A program made the translations under genes and the position numbers. A DNA stretch of 64,000 bases from contig NZ_MTBG01000004.1 of the NCBI RefSeq assembly GCF_002119405.1, forward strand, positions 84,279-148,278, given 5' to 3'. Below, piece by piece: positions 34,308-43,125 of this stretch; position 1 is the first letter of the stretch, and each line of letters begins with the position of its first letter. The notes under the pieces are model-generated. The model saw only the letters and a list, made by a program, of their open reading frames with translations. It was not told where the DNA came from and searched no databases. The stretch is from Pseudoruegeria sp. SK021 (GTDB taxonomy: Bacteria; Pseudomonadota; Alphaproteobacteria; Rhodobacterales; Rhodobacteraceae).

Positions 34308-35405
34308 TTATTGGACAGCGGCCTGCCAGAACCGGAACCGGGACTGGCCGGTGACTTCGCGCACCAGACCGAGCCCTTCAAACCGGGTCATGTTCCGCTG
34401 AACCGCAGCGCGCGAGGATCCGGTTTCGTGCTCCAGCATCGGCGCCGAGGCCAGCGGCCATTGGGTCAGCGCCTGAACCAGATGACGCGGGGTCCGCCCG
34501 GACAGGTCCTTGATCGCCTCACCGGCGCGGGTTTGCCAGACCTCCATCCGGTCGCATTCCATCAGCCCGCGCAGGGCGGCGTTCTCTACCCCCTGATACC
34601 ACGCCTGCAAACACGTGCCCGCCGGGGCCACTGCCCGCAGCGCATCGGCCCCGCCCAAGGCCAGCGGCACAAAGCCCAGACCGGCGCGCCGCAGGGCCTG
34701 CGCCGCCATCCGCGAGGCCACAATCGCGCCTTCAAGCTGGGCATCCTCGCCCGACATGCCCATCCGGCGCCAGCCGATCCAAGCCAGCGCAGCCCGGGTC
34801 AAGGGATGCAGCGCCTCTGCCTGTGCCAGTGAGCCCCGCCACTCCTGCGCCAGCGCCTCAAACTCGGCGCCCATGGGCCGGGTCATCAGATCCGGGTCCG
34901 TTGACGCGTCGTTGACCGGCTCCCGCCCAAGAAAACCGCTGAGATCGGCCAAATCCATGGCGGTATCACGTTCCAGCCGTCGCACCGCCCACGCTGCCCG
35001 GGCCATGGCTTGGCCGTCTTCTCCGGCCCCCGAAAGGCGCAGGACCAGAAACAAGGCCAGACGATCCACCGCCACCCGGTCCCCCAGATGCCAACTCAGA
35101 TCGGCCACTTCCATACAGATCAAACGGCGTCGCCAACCGGGCGGACCTTGCCGCACGCGTTCGTCCAGCGCCCCAAGCGCCATGGCCGCCCGGGCCAGCA
35201 ATTGCGCATTGGCCGCCTCGGCCTCGCCCCAGTCGCTGGTTCTGGACACAGTGGGCCGCGCCGCCACCGGCCATGGCAGGTCCACCGGTGACATGCCCTC
35301 GTCTGGGGCCGCCGGCATGAACCACAGATCCTCTTCGCCCAGCGGATCGGGGTCATAAGGACCGCGCCCGGTCGCATCGATTAAAGGATAGGGTTTACGT
35401 GCCAT
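34308..35405 (-). CDS. Uncharacterised protein with C-terminal HTH (DUF1612-like)
   Basis: Cytosolic protein of 365 residues. The N-terminus is acidic and Pro-rich (LIDATGRGPYDPDPLGEEDLW), followed by an Ala/Leu-rich helical body (about 70-290) with ALGALDERVRQGPPGWRRRL. The last 65 residues look like a winged helix: LVQALTQWPLASAPMLEHE, then SSRAAVQRNMTRFEGLGLVREVTGQSRFRFW. The whole resembles the RHE_PE00001/DUF1612 family of rhizobial and rhodobacterial plasmids and chromosomes, whose function is unknown. It stands alone between glc genes and the sugar ABC operon. A role in DNA binding is inferred only from the C-terminus. Confidence 0.6.
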   Translation of the reverse strand: MARKPYPLIDATGRGPYDPDPLGEEDLWFMPAAPDEGMSPVDLPWPVAARPTVSRTSDWGEAEAANAQLLARAAMALGALDERVRQGPPGWRRRLICMEVADLSWHLGDRVAVDRLALFLVLRLSGAGEDGQAMARAAWAVRRLERDTAMDLADLSGFLGREPVNDASTDPDLMTRPMGAEFEALAQEWRGSLAQAEALHPLTRAALAWIGWRRMGMSGEDAQLEGAIVASRMAAQALRRAGLGFVPLALGGADALRAVAPAGTCLQAWYQGVENAALRGLMECDRMEVWQTRAGEAIKDLSGRTPRHLVQALTQWPLASAPMLEHETGSSRAAVQRNMTRFEGLGLVREVTGQSRFRFWQAAVQ

Positions 35406-35475
35406 TCCCCCATACTAGACAAATCCGACCGTCCCACAATTGCGAAACTGACGCGCCCGCAAAGGACGCGCCGGT

Positions 35476-36534
35476 TCACGATGCGGACGGCACCGCCTGC
35501 CCGTCCGCATCGAAGAAATGCAGATGCTCGGCTGCACATTGCACCCCGACCCGGTCGCCCGGACGCAGCACCGTGTCGCCGGACTCGCGGACGGTGATTT
35601 TGCCCTCGGCACCGCAATCGACGATCACAAAGGTATCCGACCCAAGATATTCGGTCACATCCACCGTGCCGTCGATTTCGCCAGTGCCCTCAGGCCCCAA
35701 CACGATATGTTCAGGACGAATGCCCAGCTTGACTGCGGCCTTGGGCCGATCATAGGCCCCGCCGCGCCCGCCGGTCAGATTGAACCGACCGTCACTGGTC
35801 GTGCAATCCAGCACGTTCATCTTGGGCGAGCCGATGAACTGCGCCACGAACAGATTGCCGGGCCGTTCATACAATTCACGCGGACTGCCGACCTGCGCGA
35901 TCACACCACCCTCCAGCACCACAATCCGGTCGGCCAGCGTCATCGCTTCGACCTGATCATGGGTGACATAAATCATCGTCGCCCCGAGGGTCTGATGCAG
36001 CTTGGCGATCTCATAGCGCATCTCGACCCGCAGACTGGCGTCGAGGTTCGACAGCGGTTCGTCAAACAAAAAGGCAGTCGGGTCCCGAACAATCGAGCGC
36101 CCGATCGCCACCCGTTGCCGCTGCCCGCCAGACAGATCCTTGGGACGGCGATCCAGCAGATGATCCAACTTCAGCACCCGGGACGCGTTGCCAACCTTGT
36201 CTTCAATCTCGGCCTTCGATGCACCAGCGGTCTTCAGGCTGAAGCCCATATTCTCGCCCACGGTCATATGCGGATAAAGCGCATAGGACTGGAACACCAT
36301 CGCCAGCCCCCGCTTTGAGGGTGGCTGATCCGTGGCCACCTTGCCATCCAGCAACAGATCCCCGCGCGAGATTTCCTCTAGCCCGGCAATCATCCGCAGC
36401 AGCGTGGACTTGCCACAGCCCGACGGGCCGACAAAGATCACAAATTCGCCCGGTTCAATGCTCAGGTCGATCCCTTTGATGACCTGCGCATCGCCATACC
36501 ATTTCTCGACGGCCTTCAGTTCAATCGCACCCAT
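35476..36534 (-). CDS. Sugar ABC transporter ATPase (MalK/UgpC type)
   Basis: Carbohydrate-importer ATPase of 352 residues. Motifs: Walker [16 protein letters not shown] (about 35), Q-loop [18 protein letters not shown], signature [15 protein letters not shown] (about 135), Walker [14 protein letters not shown]-loop [16 protein letters not shown], then a TOBE-type regulatory domain (about 240-350). The start at 36534 is one base after the glycoside-hydrolase stop. Last gene of the minus-strand operon lacI - binding protein - two permeases - hydrolase - ATPase. MalK-type ATPases are often shared among several sugar importers. Confidence 0.93.
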   Translation of the reverse strand: MGAIELKAVEKWYGDAQVIKGIDLSIEPGEFVIFVGPSGCGKSTLLRMIAGLEEISRGDLLLDGKVATDQPPSKRGLAMVFQSYALYPHMTVGENMGFSLKTAGASKAEIEDKVGNASRVLKLDHLLDRRPKDLSGGQRQRVAIGRSIVRDPTAFLFDEPLSNLDASLRVEMRYEIAKLHQTLGATMIYVTHDQVEAMTLADRIVVLEGGVIAQVGSPRELYERPGNLFVAQFIGSPKMNVLDCTTSDGRFNLTGGRGGAYDRPKAAVKLGIRPEHIVLGPEGTGEIDGTVDVTEYLGSDTFVIVDCGAEGKITVRESGDTVLRPGDRVGVQCAAEHLHFFDADGQAVPSAS

Positions 36535-36535
36535 C

Positions 36536-37831
36536 TCAAGCCCCCTTCTGTGCACTGGGCGAAGCCCAGCCAAGCCAGACCGCCGCGGTCCAGGTGAATG
36601 TGCCGCCGCCCGCGGGCGTGCCGTCGAGCGGGCTGAAATATTCCGCAAAGCCATGATCCGCGATCAAAGCTGCGGTATCGTCCCGAACCTGCGTGGCAAG
36701 ATCGGTCAGACCGGCATCGGCCAGCCCCATGCCGATCATGGTGTTCATCATCCCCCAGACCGGACCCCGCCAATAGCGCATGTGATCGAACAGCGGACCC
36801 TCGGGGTCATAGCTGGGCACGCCATAGGTCACCTTGGACAGGATCCGGGCAAGCCGCGCTTCGGTCTTCGGGCTGGAGACCCCGGCATACCAGCACAGGA
36901 ACGACGCGTTCGACGGGCTGCCCGCCAGTTCGCCACTGCGCAGATCGCGGGCATCATAAACCCCGACATCGTCGTTCCACAGGCTTTCGACACCGGCTTC
37001 CAATTCCGCAATCCAACCATCGATTTCAGTGGTGTCATGCCCCAAGGTGGTGCCCAGCCATTTCAGGTCGCGATGCGCCCGCAGCAGGATAAAGGTCATG
37101 GTCGGATCGGCCACCCGGAACGGGCTGTTGGCCAAAATCTCGGCCTCGTCCCAGTCACAGGCGCGGCCAAACTGAACCAGCGTGATATAGCAATCGTAAT
37201 CGCGCTTGGTGGGCCGCATGTCCGGGTTCACATGGCTGGTATCGCGGCGGGTATAGGGGCCGACATTGCTGGTATCGATCCCCTTCAGCGCCCCATCCCA
37301 ATCAGGCGCATTGTCCCGGCCGGATTCCCAAGGATGCGTGATGCAGCAAGCGCCGCTTTCGCAGCGATGCTGATAAAACCAGCGGTGCCATGCCAGCAGC
37401 TTGTCATAAAGCGGCGCCATGCGCGGTGCACCGGCCTGCGGGTCCCGCTCAAAGATCGCCCGCGCCATGGTCGCGGCAACCGGCGGCTGGCTGATCCCGG
37501 ACGAGGGGATCGTCTCGCCCGCACCCCAGACATCCGGCCCGGGGAAATAGCCCGCATCTTCGCGGTGAAACAGGATATGCGGCACCATACCATTGGCCCA
37601 TTGGCCCGAGAACAGGGTCTCAAGCTCGACCCAAGCTCGGTCGAGATCAAAGGCGGCAAAGCCCCAAGCGGCAAAGGCGCTGTCCCAGTTCCACTGATAC
37701 GGATACAGGCCCTCGGTCGGCACGGTATAGCCGCCCCGGTCATTGCCGCGCAGAATGGCTTTGGCCCGGGCGTCCAGCTCTGCCGTGGTTGCTGCGTCGT
37801 GATTGGCTGCAAGTGTCATTGCTTGGGTCAT
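36536..37831 (-). CDS. MGH1-like / GH63-type glycoside hydrolase
   Basis: Cytosolic (alpha/alpha)6-barrel hydrolase of 431 residues without a signal peptide. Motifs [17 protein letters not shown] (about 42-58), [12 protein letters not shown] (about 80), [10 protein letters not shown] (about 165), [15 protein letters not shown] (about 360) and [16 protein letters not shown] near the end match GH63 and related trehalase-like families, in the branch with mannosyl/glucosylglycerate hydrolases (MGH). The enzyme probably hydrolyses the alpha-glycoside imported by the surrounding ABC transporter, after entry. Sugar identity is not fixed. The ATG overlaps the permease stop (ATGA), so it is firmly in the operon. 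Confidence 0.8.
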   Translation of the reverse strand: MTQAMTLAANHDAATTAELDARAKAILRGNDRGGYTVPTEGLYPYQWNWDSAFAAWGFAAFDLDRAWVELETLFSGQWANGMVPHILFHREDAGYFPGPDVWGAGETIPSSGISQPPVAATMARAIFERDPQAGAPRMAPLYDKLLAWHRWFYQHRCESGACCITHPWESGRDNAPDWDGALKGIDTSNVGPYTRRDTSHVNPDMRPTKRDYDCYITLVQFGRACDWDEAEILANSPFRVADPTMTFILLRAHRDLKWLGTTLGHDTTEIDGWIAELEAGVESLWNDDVGVYDARDLRSGELAGSPSNASFLCWYAGVSSPKTEARLARILSKVTYGVPSYDPEGPLFDHMRYWRGPVWGMMNTMIGMGLADAGLTDLATQVRDDTAALIADHGFAEYFSPLDGTPAGGGTFTWTAAVWLGWASPSAQKGA

Positions 37832-39042
37832 CCCTTAACCGAACCGGCCGTCAGGCCGCGTGTCATAAATCGTTCAAGTCCCAGAAACAGGACCATAATC
37901 GGCACGGTCGCGATCACCGCGCCCGCCATCAGATGCTGACGCGGAATCTCTGACGAATTCAGCATCGCCACCCCGCGCGTCAGAGTGAATTTCGACGGAT
38001 CATCCAGCAGCATGAACGCCAACAGGAACTCGTTCCACGCGATCATGAAGACATAGAGACCGACACTGGCCAACGCCGGCAGCGACAGCGGCAAGGTAAT
38101 CTTCCAGATCACCTGCAAGCGGTTCAGACCATCCATCAGACCGGCCTCTTCCACCTCTGCGGGCAGCCCGCGGAAATAGCCCTGCAGCATGTACAGCGCC
38201 ACTGGCACCGTGGTCACAGGATAGATCATCAGGATGCCCCAGATCGAATTGCGCAGCCCGGCCATGGAAAAGCCGATGTAAATCGGCAGCGCCAATACGA
38301 TCATCGGCACCATGTAAATCAGCAGGATCGACCGGGACATCATCGCCCGCCCCTTGAAGCGCAGCCGTGCCACGGCATAGGCCCCCGGCACGCTGAACAG
38401 CAGCGTGATCGCCACCGTCATCACCGACACAAACACGCTGACCAGCAGATAGCGGCCAAAGTTAAAGTCGCGGAACAGCTCGATATAGGACCGGAACAGA
38501 TCAAGGCCACGGCTCAGGTCGAGACTGAAATCCAACGGGTTGGCCAACAGCGCCTGCTGCGATTTCAGGCTGGTCATCACCATGACGTAGAATGGGATCA
38601 GCACAATCGCGGTAAAGAAAACATAGCCGAACCCGGTCAGGAACCGGATCACCGCATGTTCAAATTCGTGCCGGTCCAGATCGCCCTGCGGCAGGTCTCC
38701 GATGATGCGCCGCAACGGCGGGATCAGCGCCAGCCCCAGAGCCACGCCCGCCAAGAGACGGCTGACGACCGACACCTCGGCCCCGGCCAGAACCGGCCCG
38801 ATGCCAAGCATCACCAGCGCCGTCATCAGGGCGACACCCGCCGCCCGGACCCAAGGCTGCGCCCGCCAGCGCAACAGCGCATAGCCCGCTGCCGCGCCCC
38901 AGATCAGCGCGAGGCTGGCCGAGGGTCGAAAGGCATCTCCGGTGGAAAACGACATGACCACCGCCACCAGCACCGCAACCGTCACCGCCCAAAGCGCGCC
39001 CAACAGCGGTGCCGTCACATATCCGTACCAAAGCCGTTTCAT
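37828..39042 (-). CDS. Sugar ABC transporter permease (MalG type)
   Basis: Membrane permease of 404 residues, about 120 longer than the usual MalG type because of an N-terminal extension with four short hydrophobic stretches (about 12-110) before the normal core. The core begins at FLTGFGYVFFTAIVLIPFYVMVMTSLK and carries the EAA loop PAEVEEAGLMDGLNRLQVIWKITLPLSLPAL (about 300-330). The ending [19 protein letters not shown] is typical of MalG/UgpE. It sits between permease 1 (58-base gap) and the hydrolase. The function of the extension is unknown. Confidence 0.9.
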   Translation of the reverse strand: MKRLWYGYVTAPLLGALWAVTVAVLVAVVMSFSTGDAFRPSASLALIWGAAAGYALLRWRAQPWVRAAGVALMTALVMLGIGPVLAGAEVSVVSRLLAGVALGLALIPPLRRIIGDLPQGDLDRHEFEHAVIRFLTGFGYVFFTAIVLIPFYVMVMTSLKSQQALLANPLDFSLDLSRGLDLFRSYIELFRDFNFGRYLLVSVFVSVMTVAITLLFSVPGAYAVARLRFKGRAMMSRSILLIYMVPMIVLALPIYIGFSMAGLRNSIWGILMIYPVTTVPVALYMLQGYFRGLPAEVEEAGLMDGLNRLQVIWKITLPLSLPALASVGLYVFMIAWNEFLLAFMLLDDPSKFTLTRGVAMLNSSEIPRQHLMAGAVIATVPIMVLFLGLERFMTRGLTAGSVKG

Positions 39043-39100
39043 GCCTTTGCCCCCGTCACTGATGTTGCAAGATAGGTGTCGCGTCGACGATAGGACCGGA

Positions 39101-40345
39101 TCACAACCCTTCCTCCTGACTGATGAAGCGGAAGAAGAAGACCGAGAACAGCAGCAGGCAGGCGAAGATCACCACCGCCACAGCGGCCCCGGCCCCGATA
39201 TTGCTGATCGCAAAGGCCTGTTCATAGACATTCACGGTCAGCGTCCGGGTCCCGGCATTGCCGCCCGTCAGCAGGAAAATGTCGTCGAACTTGTTGAAGG
39301 TCCAGATAAAGCGCAGCAGGAACAACACGCTGAGGATACCCAACAGCTGCGGCAGTGACAAAGCCCGGAATTGCTGGAACGGCGACGCCCCATCCATTTC
39401 CGCCGCCTCATACATATCGGTGTCGATGCTTTGCATCCGGGCCAGAATGAACAGGAAGGACAGCGGGAAATAGCGCCAGATCTCAAAGACCGTGACCATG
39501 ATCAGGGCCAGTGGCCGCTCGCCGAAGAAGTTGATCGGCGTGTCGATCGCCCCCATCTGCAACAGCAGCGCATTGGCCGAGCCGGAAAACGGATCAAACA
39601 GCGTCACCCAAGTAAAGGCCACTGCGATCACCGGGGCGACATAAGGGAACAGGAACAGCCCCCGCATAATGCCCTGCCCTTTAAAATCGCGATCCAAGAT
39701 CAGCGCCGCCATCAATCCGACCACCAACGCGCCGATGGTGCCGACGATGGTGTAGAACAGCGTCACCCACAGAACCGAAAAGAACTCATCGGCGCTGAAC
39801 ACCCGGGCGAAATTTTCCAAGGTGAAGGTGCCGTTGAACAGCACCGAATTGCCGCGTCCGGTCAAAACCGCCGCCGTATCGCGCACTTCGGCTTCACTGT
39901 CGACGAAGCTTTGGCTGGCGGTGACCGGCATCCGCATCCGTTCGCTGAAGCCCGCCTCCCAATCGCCCAGATCACAGCTCAGTGCGGCGCCATCCAGCGC
40001 ACAGCGCGGGTCCAGTTCGGTGATCGTCAAGCCGTCGGGCAGCACATCTGTCAGACGGACCCCGGTCACCGGATATTCCCGGCTGGAATTCTTCAGGCGA
40101 TATTCCAAGGTCGCTTCGGCACCGGCTACATCCAGATCGCCGCGCACCCGTTCATAGGCTTCCGGGGCAGGTGGACGCAGATCGGCCAAGCCGATCGGTT
40201 TGAAACTGATCCAGAAGATAGCAATCAGCGGCAAAATGATCACGATCGCCACACTGATCAACGTCGGGGCAAGAAGCCCCCACGCCAAGCGTGCCTCTCG
40301 GGCTTGCAGGGGGCCTGTGCCTGCGGGCGGTATCGAAGAAGTCAT
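39101..40345 (-). CDS. Sugar ABC transporter permease (MalF type) with inserted extracytoplasmic domain
   Basis: Membrane permease of 414 residues. TM1 (about 18-45) is followed by an insert of about 110 residues (about 55-165) that resembles a DUF11/Ig-like repeat: LEYRLKNSSREYPVTGVRL, DVLPDGLTITELD and a probable disulfide pair in DPRCALDGAALSCDLGDWE. The normal permease core resumes near NFARVFSADEFFSVLWVTLF and includes the EAA loop DTDMYEAAEMDGASPFQQFRAL. MalF of E. coli also has a large periplasmic loop that contacts its binding protein, so the insert may do likewise (inference). It follows the binding-protein gene. Confidence 0.88.
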   Translation of the reverse strand: MTSSIPPAGTGPLQAREARLAWGLLAPTLISVAIVIILPLIAIFWISFKPIGLADLRPPAPEAYERVRGDLDVAGAEATLEYRLKNSSREYPVTGVRLTDVLPDGLTITELDPRCALDGAALSCDLGDWEAGFSERMRMPVTASQSFVDSEAEVRDTAAVLTGRGNSVLFNGTFTLENFARVFSADEFFSVLWVTLFYTIVGTIGALVVGLMAALILDRDFKGQGIMRGLFLFPYVAPVIAVAFTWVTLFDPFSGSANALLLQMGAIDTPINFFGERPLALIMVTVFEIWRYFPLSFLFILARMQSIDTDMYEAAEMDGASPFQQFRALSLPQLLGILSVLFLLRFIWTFNKFDDIFLLTGGNAGTRTLTVNVYEQAFAISNIGAGAAVAVVIFACLLLFSVFFFRFISQEEGL

Positions 40346-40370
40346 GGGGTCAGCCTTTCTGTCGACCGGC

Positions 40371-40396
40371 GCCGGGGCAGATCATACCGCCCCGGC
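40371..40396 (-). terminator. Intercistronic hairpin after sugar-binding-protein gene
   Basis: Arms GCCGGGGC and GCCCCGGC (40371-40378 and 40389-40396), 8 perfect GC-rich pairs with a 10-base loop, between the binding-protein stop (40405) and the permease start (40345). No U tract follows in the direction of transcription. Its position matches hairpins after three other binding-protein genes in this window. Confidence 0.5.
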
Positions 40397-40404
40397 TGTG
40401 GTCG

Positions 40405-41760
40405 TTATTCGATCTTTGCGATCTCATCGTTCAGCGCGGCAACCGTCTCGGGGCCACTGCGCGCGCCATCAACATATTCACGCACCAAGCGGTTGATGAC
40501 TTGGCTGTTGATGATTTTCGAGGCCAGCGCCAGTTGGTCATCCTCAACCCCCCAGCGTTGCGCCACATCCAAACCACCGACGATCTCGTCGATCATCACT
40601 TGGTCGTACAACTCGCCCAGCGGCGCCTTGCGATCCACCCCGACCGGCAACTCGGCCCAGCCGTCGATGAACATCTGCGGCGAATCCTCGGTGCCGCGGC
40701 GGACCGGGAACTTGCCTTCCGGCGCGATCGACAGCGTGTCGAGATAGCCCTCGCCCATGCTGTATTCGACAAAGTCGATGGCTGCATCGATATCGGCATC
40801 CGAGGTGATCCCGAAATACCGCAGATCGCCCCACGCCGCCCCATCCGGGTTCGAGGGACCGGCAAAGTTGGTCACGATGCCGGTGGCGGCGGCCAACTCA
40901 CGGGTGGTGGGATCGTCATTGATGGTCGGCGGCGCGCTGTCCCGCAGGCCCGCCAGCTCATCCAGAATGAACGGCGACCAGATGATCATCGCGGCTTTGC
41001 CAGCGAAATACAGCTCGCGCGACTGCTTCCAGAACAGCTCGCCATCGGGCGAGGCCTCGACCAGACCTTTATAGAAGTCCAGAACCTCGATGGTTTTGGC
41101 CTCGTCCAGTTCCTGCAATCCGTCCGGGCCGACCGGCGAGACGCCATTGGCGAGGAAGACATGCTCCAGCACCTGACTCATAAAGCCTTCGTCCACTTTG
41201 GTCGCGGCCACAAAGCCATAAATCTCTGGCGGGTTGTGCAGCGCAGCAATGGCCGCGTTCACATCGGCATAGGTGGCCGGGGCCGCCAGTCCGGCAGCGT
41301 CAAACAGATCCTTGCGGTAAATGATCATCTGGGTCCAGCCGTCCACCGGCACCGCCGCCCAGCCATCCTCAACCGCTGCCATCGCCAATGCGCCGGGCGC
41401 AAAGGTGTCCGCACCAAGGTTTTCGATCACCTCGGTTGCCGCATCCGTATCCAGAATTCCCGCCTCGGCCCATGGCAGCGCATATTGCAGCGTGTGGTAG
41501 ATCACATCCGGCAGGTCGCCCGCCGCGTAGGCCGCGGTGGCGCGGGTACCGAGATCGGTTTCCGTCACCGGGATCACCTCAACCTCGGTGCCGGTTTCGG
41601 CGGTAAAGGCCTTGGCCATTTCCTGTTGCACGGCCAGTCGCTCTGGCTGTTCCTCGGTGGTCCAGAACCGGATCGAATCCGCCCCGGCAGTTCCCGCAAG
41701 CAGCGCCAGCGCCGTCGCGGCCCCGGTCATCAGCGCGGCACGTTTGGTCAAAACAGTCAT
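40405..41760 (-). CDS. Sugar ABC transporter substrate-binding protein
   Basis: Periplasmic family-1 solute-binding protein of 451 residues. The signal peptide ends near LAGTAGADS (about residue 28). The mature start IRFWTTEEQPERLAVQQEMAKAF, then GDLPDVIYHTLQYALPWAEAGIL, VPVDGWTQMIIYRKDLFDAAGLAAPATY and GKAAMIIWSPFILDELAG are typical of oligosaccharide receptors. It is second in the operon after the LacI gene, overlapping it by ATGA. The glycoside hydrolase in the operon suggests an alpha-glucoside or glycosyl-glycerate ligand. Confidence 0.92.
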   Translation of the reverse strand: MTVLTKRAALMTGAATALALLAGTAGADSIRFWTTEEQPERLAVQQEMAKAFTAETGTEVEVIPVTETDLGTRATAAYAAGDLPDVIYHTLQYALPWAEAGILDTDAATEVIENLGADTFAPGALAMAAVEDGWAAVPVDGWTQMIIYRKDLFDAAGLAAPATYADVNAAIAALHNPPEIYGFVAATKVDEGFMSQVLEHVFLANGVSPVGPDGLQELDEAKTIEVLDFYKGLVEASPDGELFWKQSRELYFAGKAAMIIWSPFILDELAGLRDSAPPTINDDPTTRELAAATGIVTNFAGPSNPDGAAWGDLRYFGITSDADIDAAIDFVEYSMGEGYLDTLSIAPEGKFPVRRGTEDSPQMFIDGWAELPVGVDRKAPLGELYDQVMIDEIVGGLDVAQRWGVEDDQLALASKIINSQVINRLVREYVDGARSGPETVAALNDEIAKIE

Positions 41761-42887
41761 TGGTCAATCTCTCCCTTGGTTTCTTGGTGTTGCGCGCGGA
41801 TCATCCGCGCAAGCTCATCGGGGGTCAGGCGCGGCGCGCCGTGCGACCCAGCGCCTTGGAATTCGGCATGAAGCGCCTCGTGCAACGTCTCGGGTTCTGC
41901 GCCGCCGATCTGGTCGATCAAAAGGTCGGCCAGACGCTCGCCCGCAAGGCGCAGATCAACCTTGTACGTGGACAAAGGCGGCGTCATCAGTCGGCCATCC
42001 GAGCTGCCGTCATAGCCAATCACTGACAGGTCTTGGCCCATCTCCAGCCTCAGATCTCGGGCCGCCCGGTAGGCCCCGAGTGCGGCGCCATCGACGGCAA
42101 AAACAATGGCGGTGGGCGGCACGTCTTGGGTCAAAAGACTAAGTGTGGCCTCGGCCCCCTGCTCTGCGGTCACGCAATTGCGGCGCACCAACCCGGCATC
42201 TTCTGGCAGTCCCGCGCTGGCCAATCCGGCAAGATAGCCCTGATGGCGTAGGCGCGCATACATATAGCCGTCCTCGCCGTTGACGAACCCGATCCGCGTA
42301 TGGCCAAGCGCCGCAAGCCGCGCGACCGCATCGGCGGTGGTGTCTTCGCTCAGCACATCCAGCCACGAATACGGCGCATCCAGATCCGTCCGGCCATACA
42401 GAATGAACGGCACGCCGGCATCGCGCAGGGTCGACACCCGGTGATCCTGCACCAATGTGCGCGGCAGGATGAACCCGTCCGCCTTGGATTCACCGGCCAA
42501 GCGGCGAAGCGTCTGGTCTTCGTCCTGTTGCGAGACGGCGGTTGCGATAGTCAGGGTCCACCCCCGCGCCCCAGCAGCCCGCGAAATTCCGTGCAAAAAA
42601 TCCGCCACAAACAAGCGATACGCATCATGCGAATCCATCCGCAGCACCATGCCAAGGGCGTGCGACAGCCCCGACCGGATCGATTGGGCCGAACTGAACG
42701 GCACATAACCCATGGTTTCGGCCGCCTTGCGCACCCGCAACCGAGTACTTTCGGAAATATCCGGATACCCGTTCAGCGCCCGGGACACCGTCCCCTTGGT
42801 CAGCCCCAATGCCTGCGCCAAATCGACGATCTTCACCCGAGGGCGTGGCTTTTTCTTGCTGGTTTTTGGTCCAACTGTGGTGGTCAA
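41757..42887 (-). CDS. LacI-family regulator of the sugar ABC operon
   Basis: Repressor of 376 residues. A basic, Lys/Arg-rich leader (KTSKKKPRPR) precedes the helix-turn-helix VKIVDLAQALGLTKGTVSRALNG (about 18-40) and hinge region. The ligand domain includes LGMVLRMDSHDAYRLFVADFLHGISRAAG, HTRIGFVNGEDGYMYARLRHQGY and SVIGYDGSSDGRLMTPPLSTYKVD. I choose a TTG start at 42887 because AGGGAG lies six bases before it and upstream sequence looks non-coding; a longer reading to 43001 is open. Being first in the operon it should autoregulate, and a perfect palindrome lies just upstream. Confidence 0.85.
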   Translation of the reverse strand: MTTTVGPKTSKKKPRPRVKIVDLAQALGLTKGTVSRALNGYPDISESTRLRVRKAAETMGYVPFSSAQSIRSGLSHALGMVLRMDSHDAYRLFVADFLHGISRAAGARGWTLTIATAVSQQDEDQTLRRLAGESKADGFILPRTLVQDHRVSTLRDAGVPFILYGRTDLDAPYSWLDVLSEDTTADAVARLAALGHTRIGFVNGEDGYMYARLRHQGYLAGLASAGLPEDAGLVRRNCVTAEQGAEATLSLLTQDVPPTAIVFAVDGAALGAYRAARDLRLEMGQDLSVIGYDGSSDGRLMTPPLSTYKVDLRLAGERLADLLIDQIGGAEPETLHEALHAEFQGAGSHGAPRLTPDELARMIRAQHQETKGEIDQ

Positions 42888-42914
42888 TTTTTTCTCCCTG
42901 ACCAACACTTGCGT

Positions 42915-42930
42915 CCGAAACCGGTTTCGG
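42915..42930. promoter_or_regulatory. LacI-type operator palindrome
   Basis: Perfect 16-base palindrome CCGAAACCGGTTTCGG, with the central CG step and AAACCGGTTT arms typical of LacI/GalR operators. It lies 28 bases upstream of the proposed TTG start of the lacI-type gene, at the head of the sugar ABC operon, so it is the likely autoregulatory site. It also argues against the longer reading of that gene, which would place the operator inside the coding region. Confidence 0.65.
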
Positions 42931-43125
42931 CAAGAGAAAATTGCGCAGCCCTGCCGGATCGCGCCGTGCGCCGCCGCATCAGACGGCCCAGACGAGCCCA
43001 AAAAGCCGCGATCCCGCCCTTTTGGGCGCGCGGTCAGGTCTCAGGAAACCGACGACAAGGGTGCGGGCCGACCTCGCGCCCGGATCAGCAGCGATCCGGG
43101 CGCGAGGCGGTCAGGTCAGTCTGCC

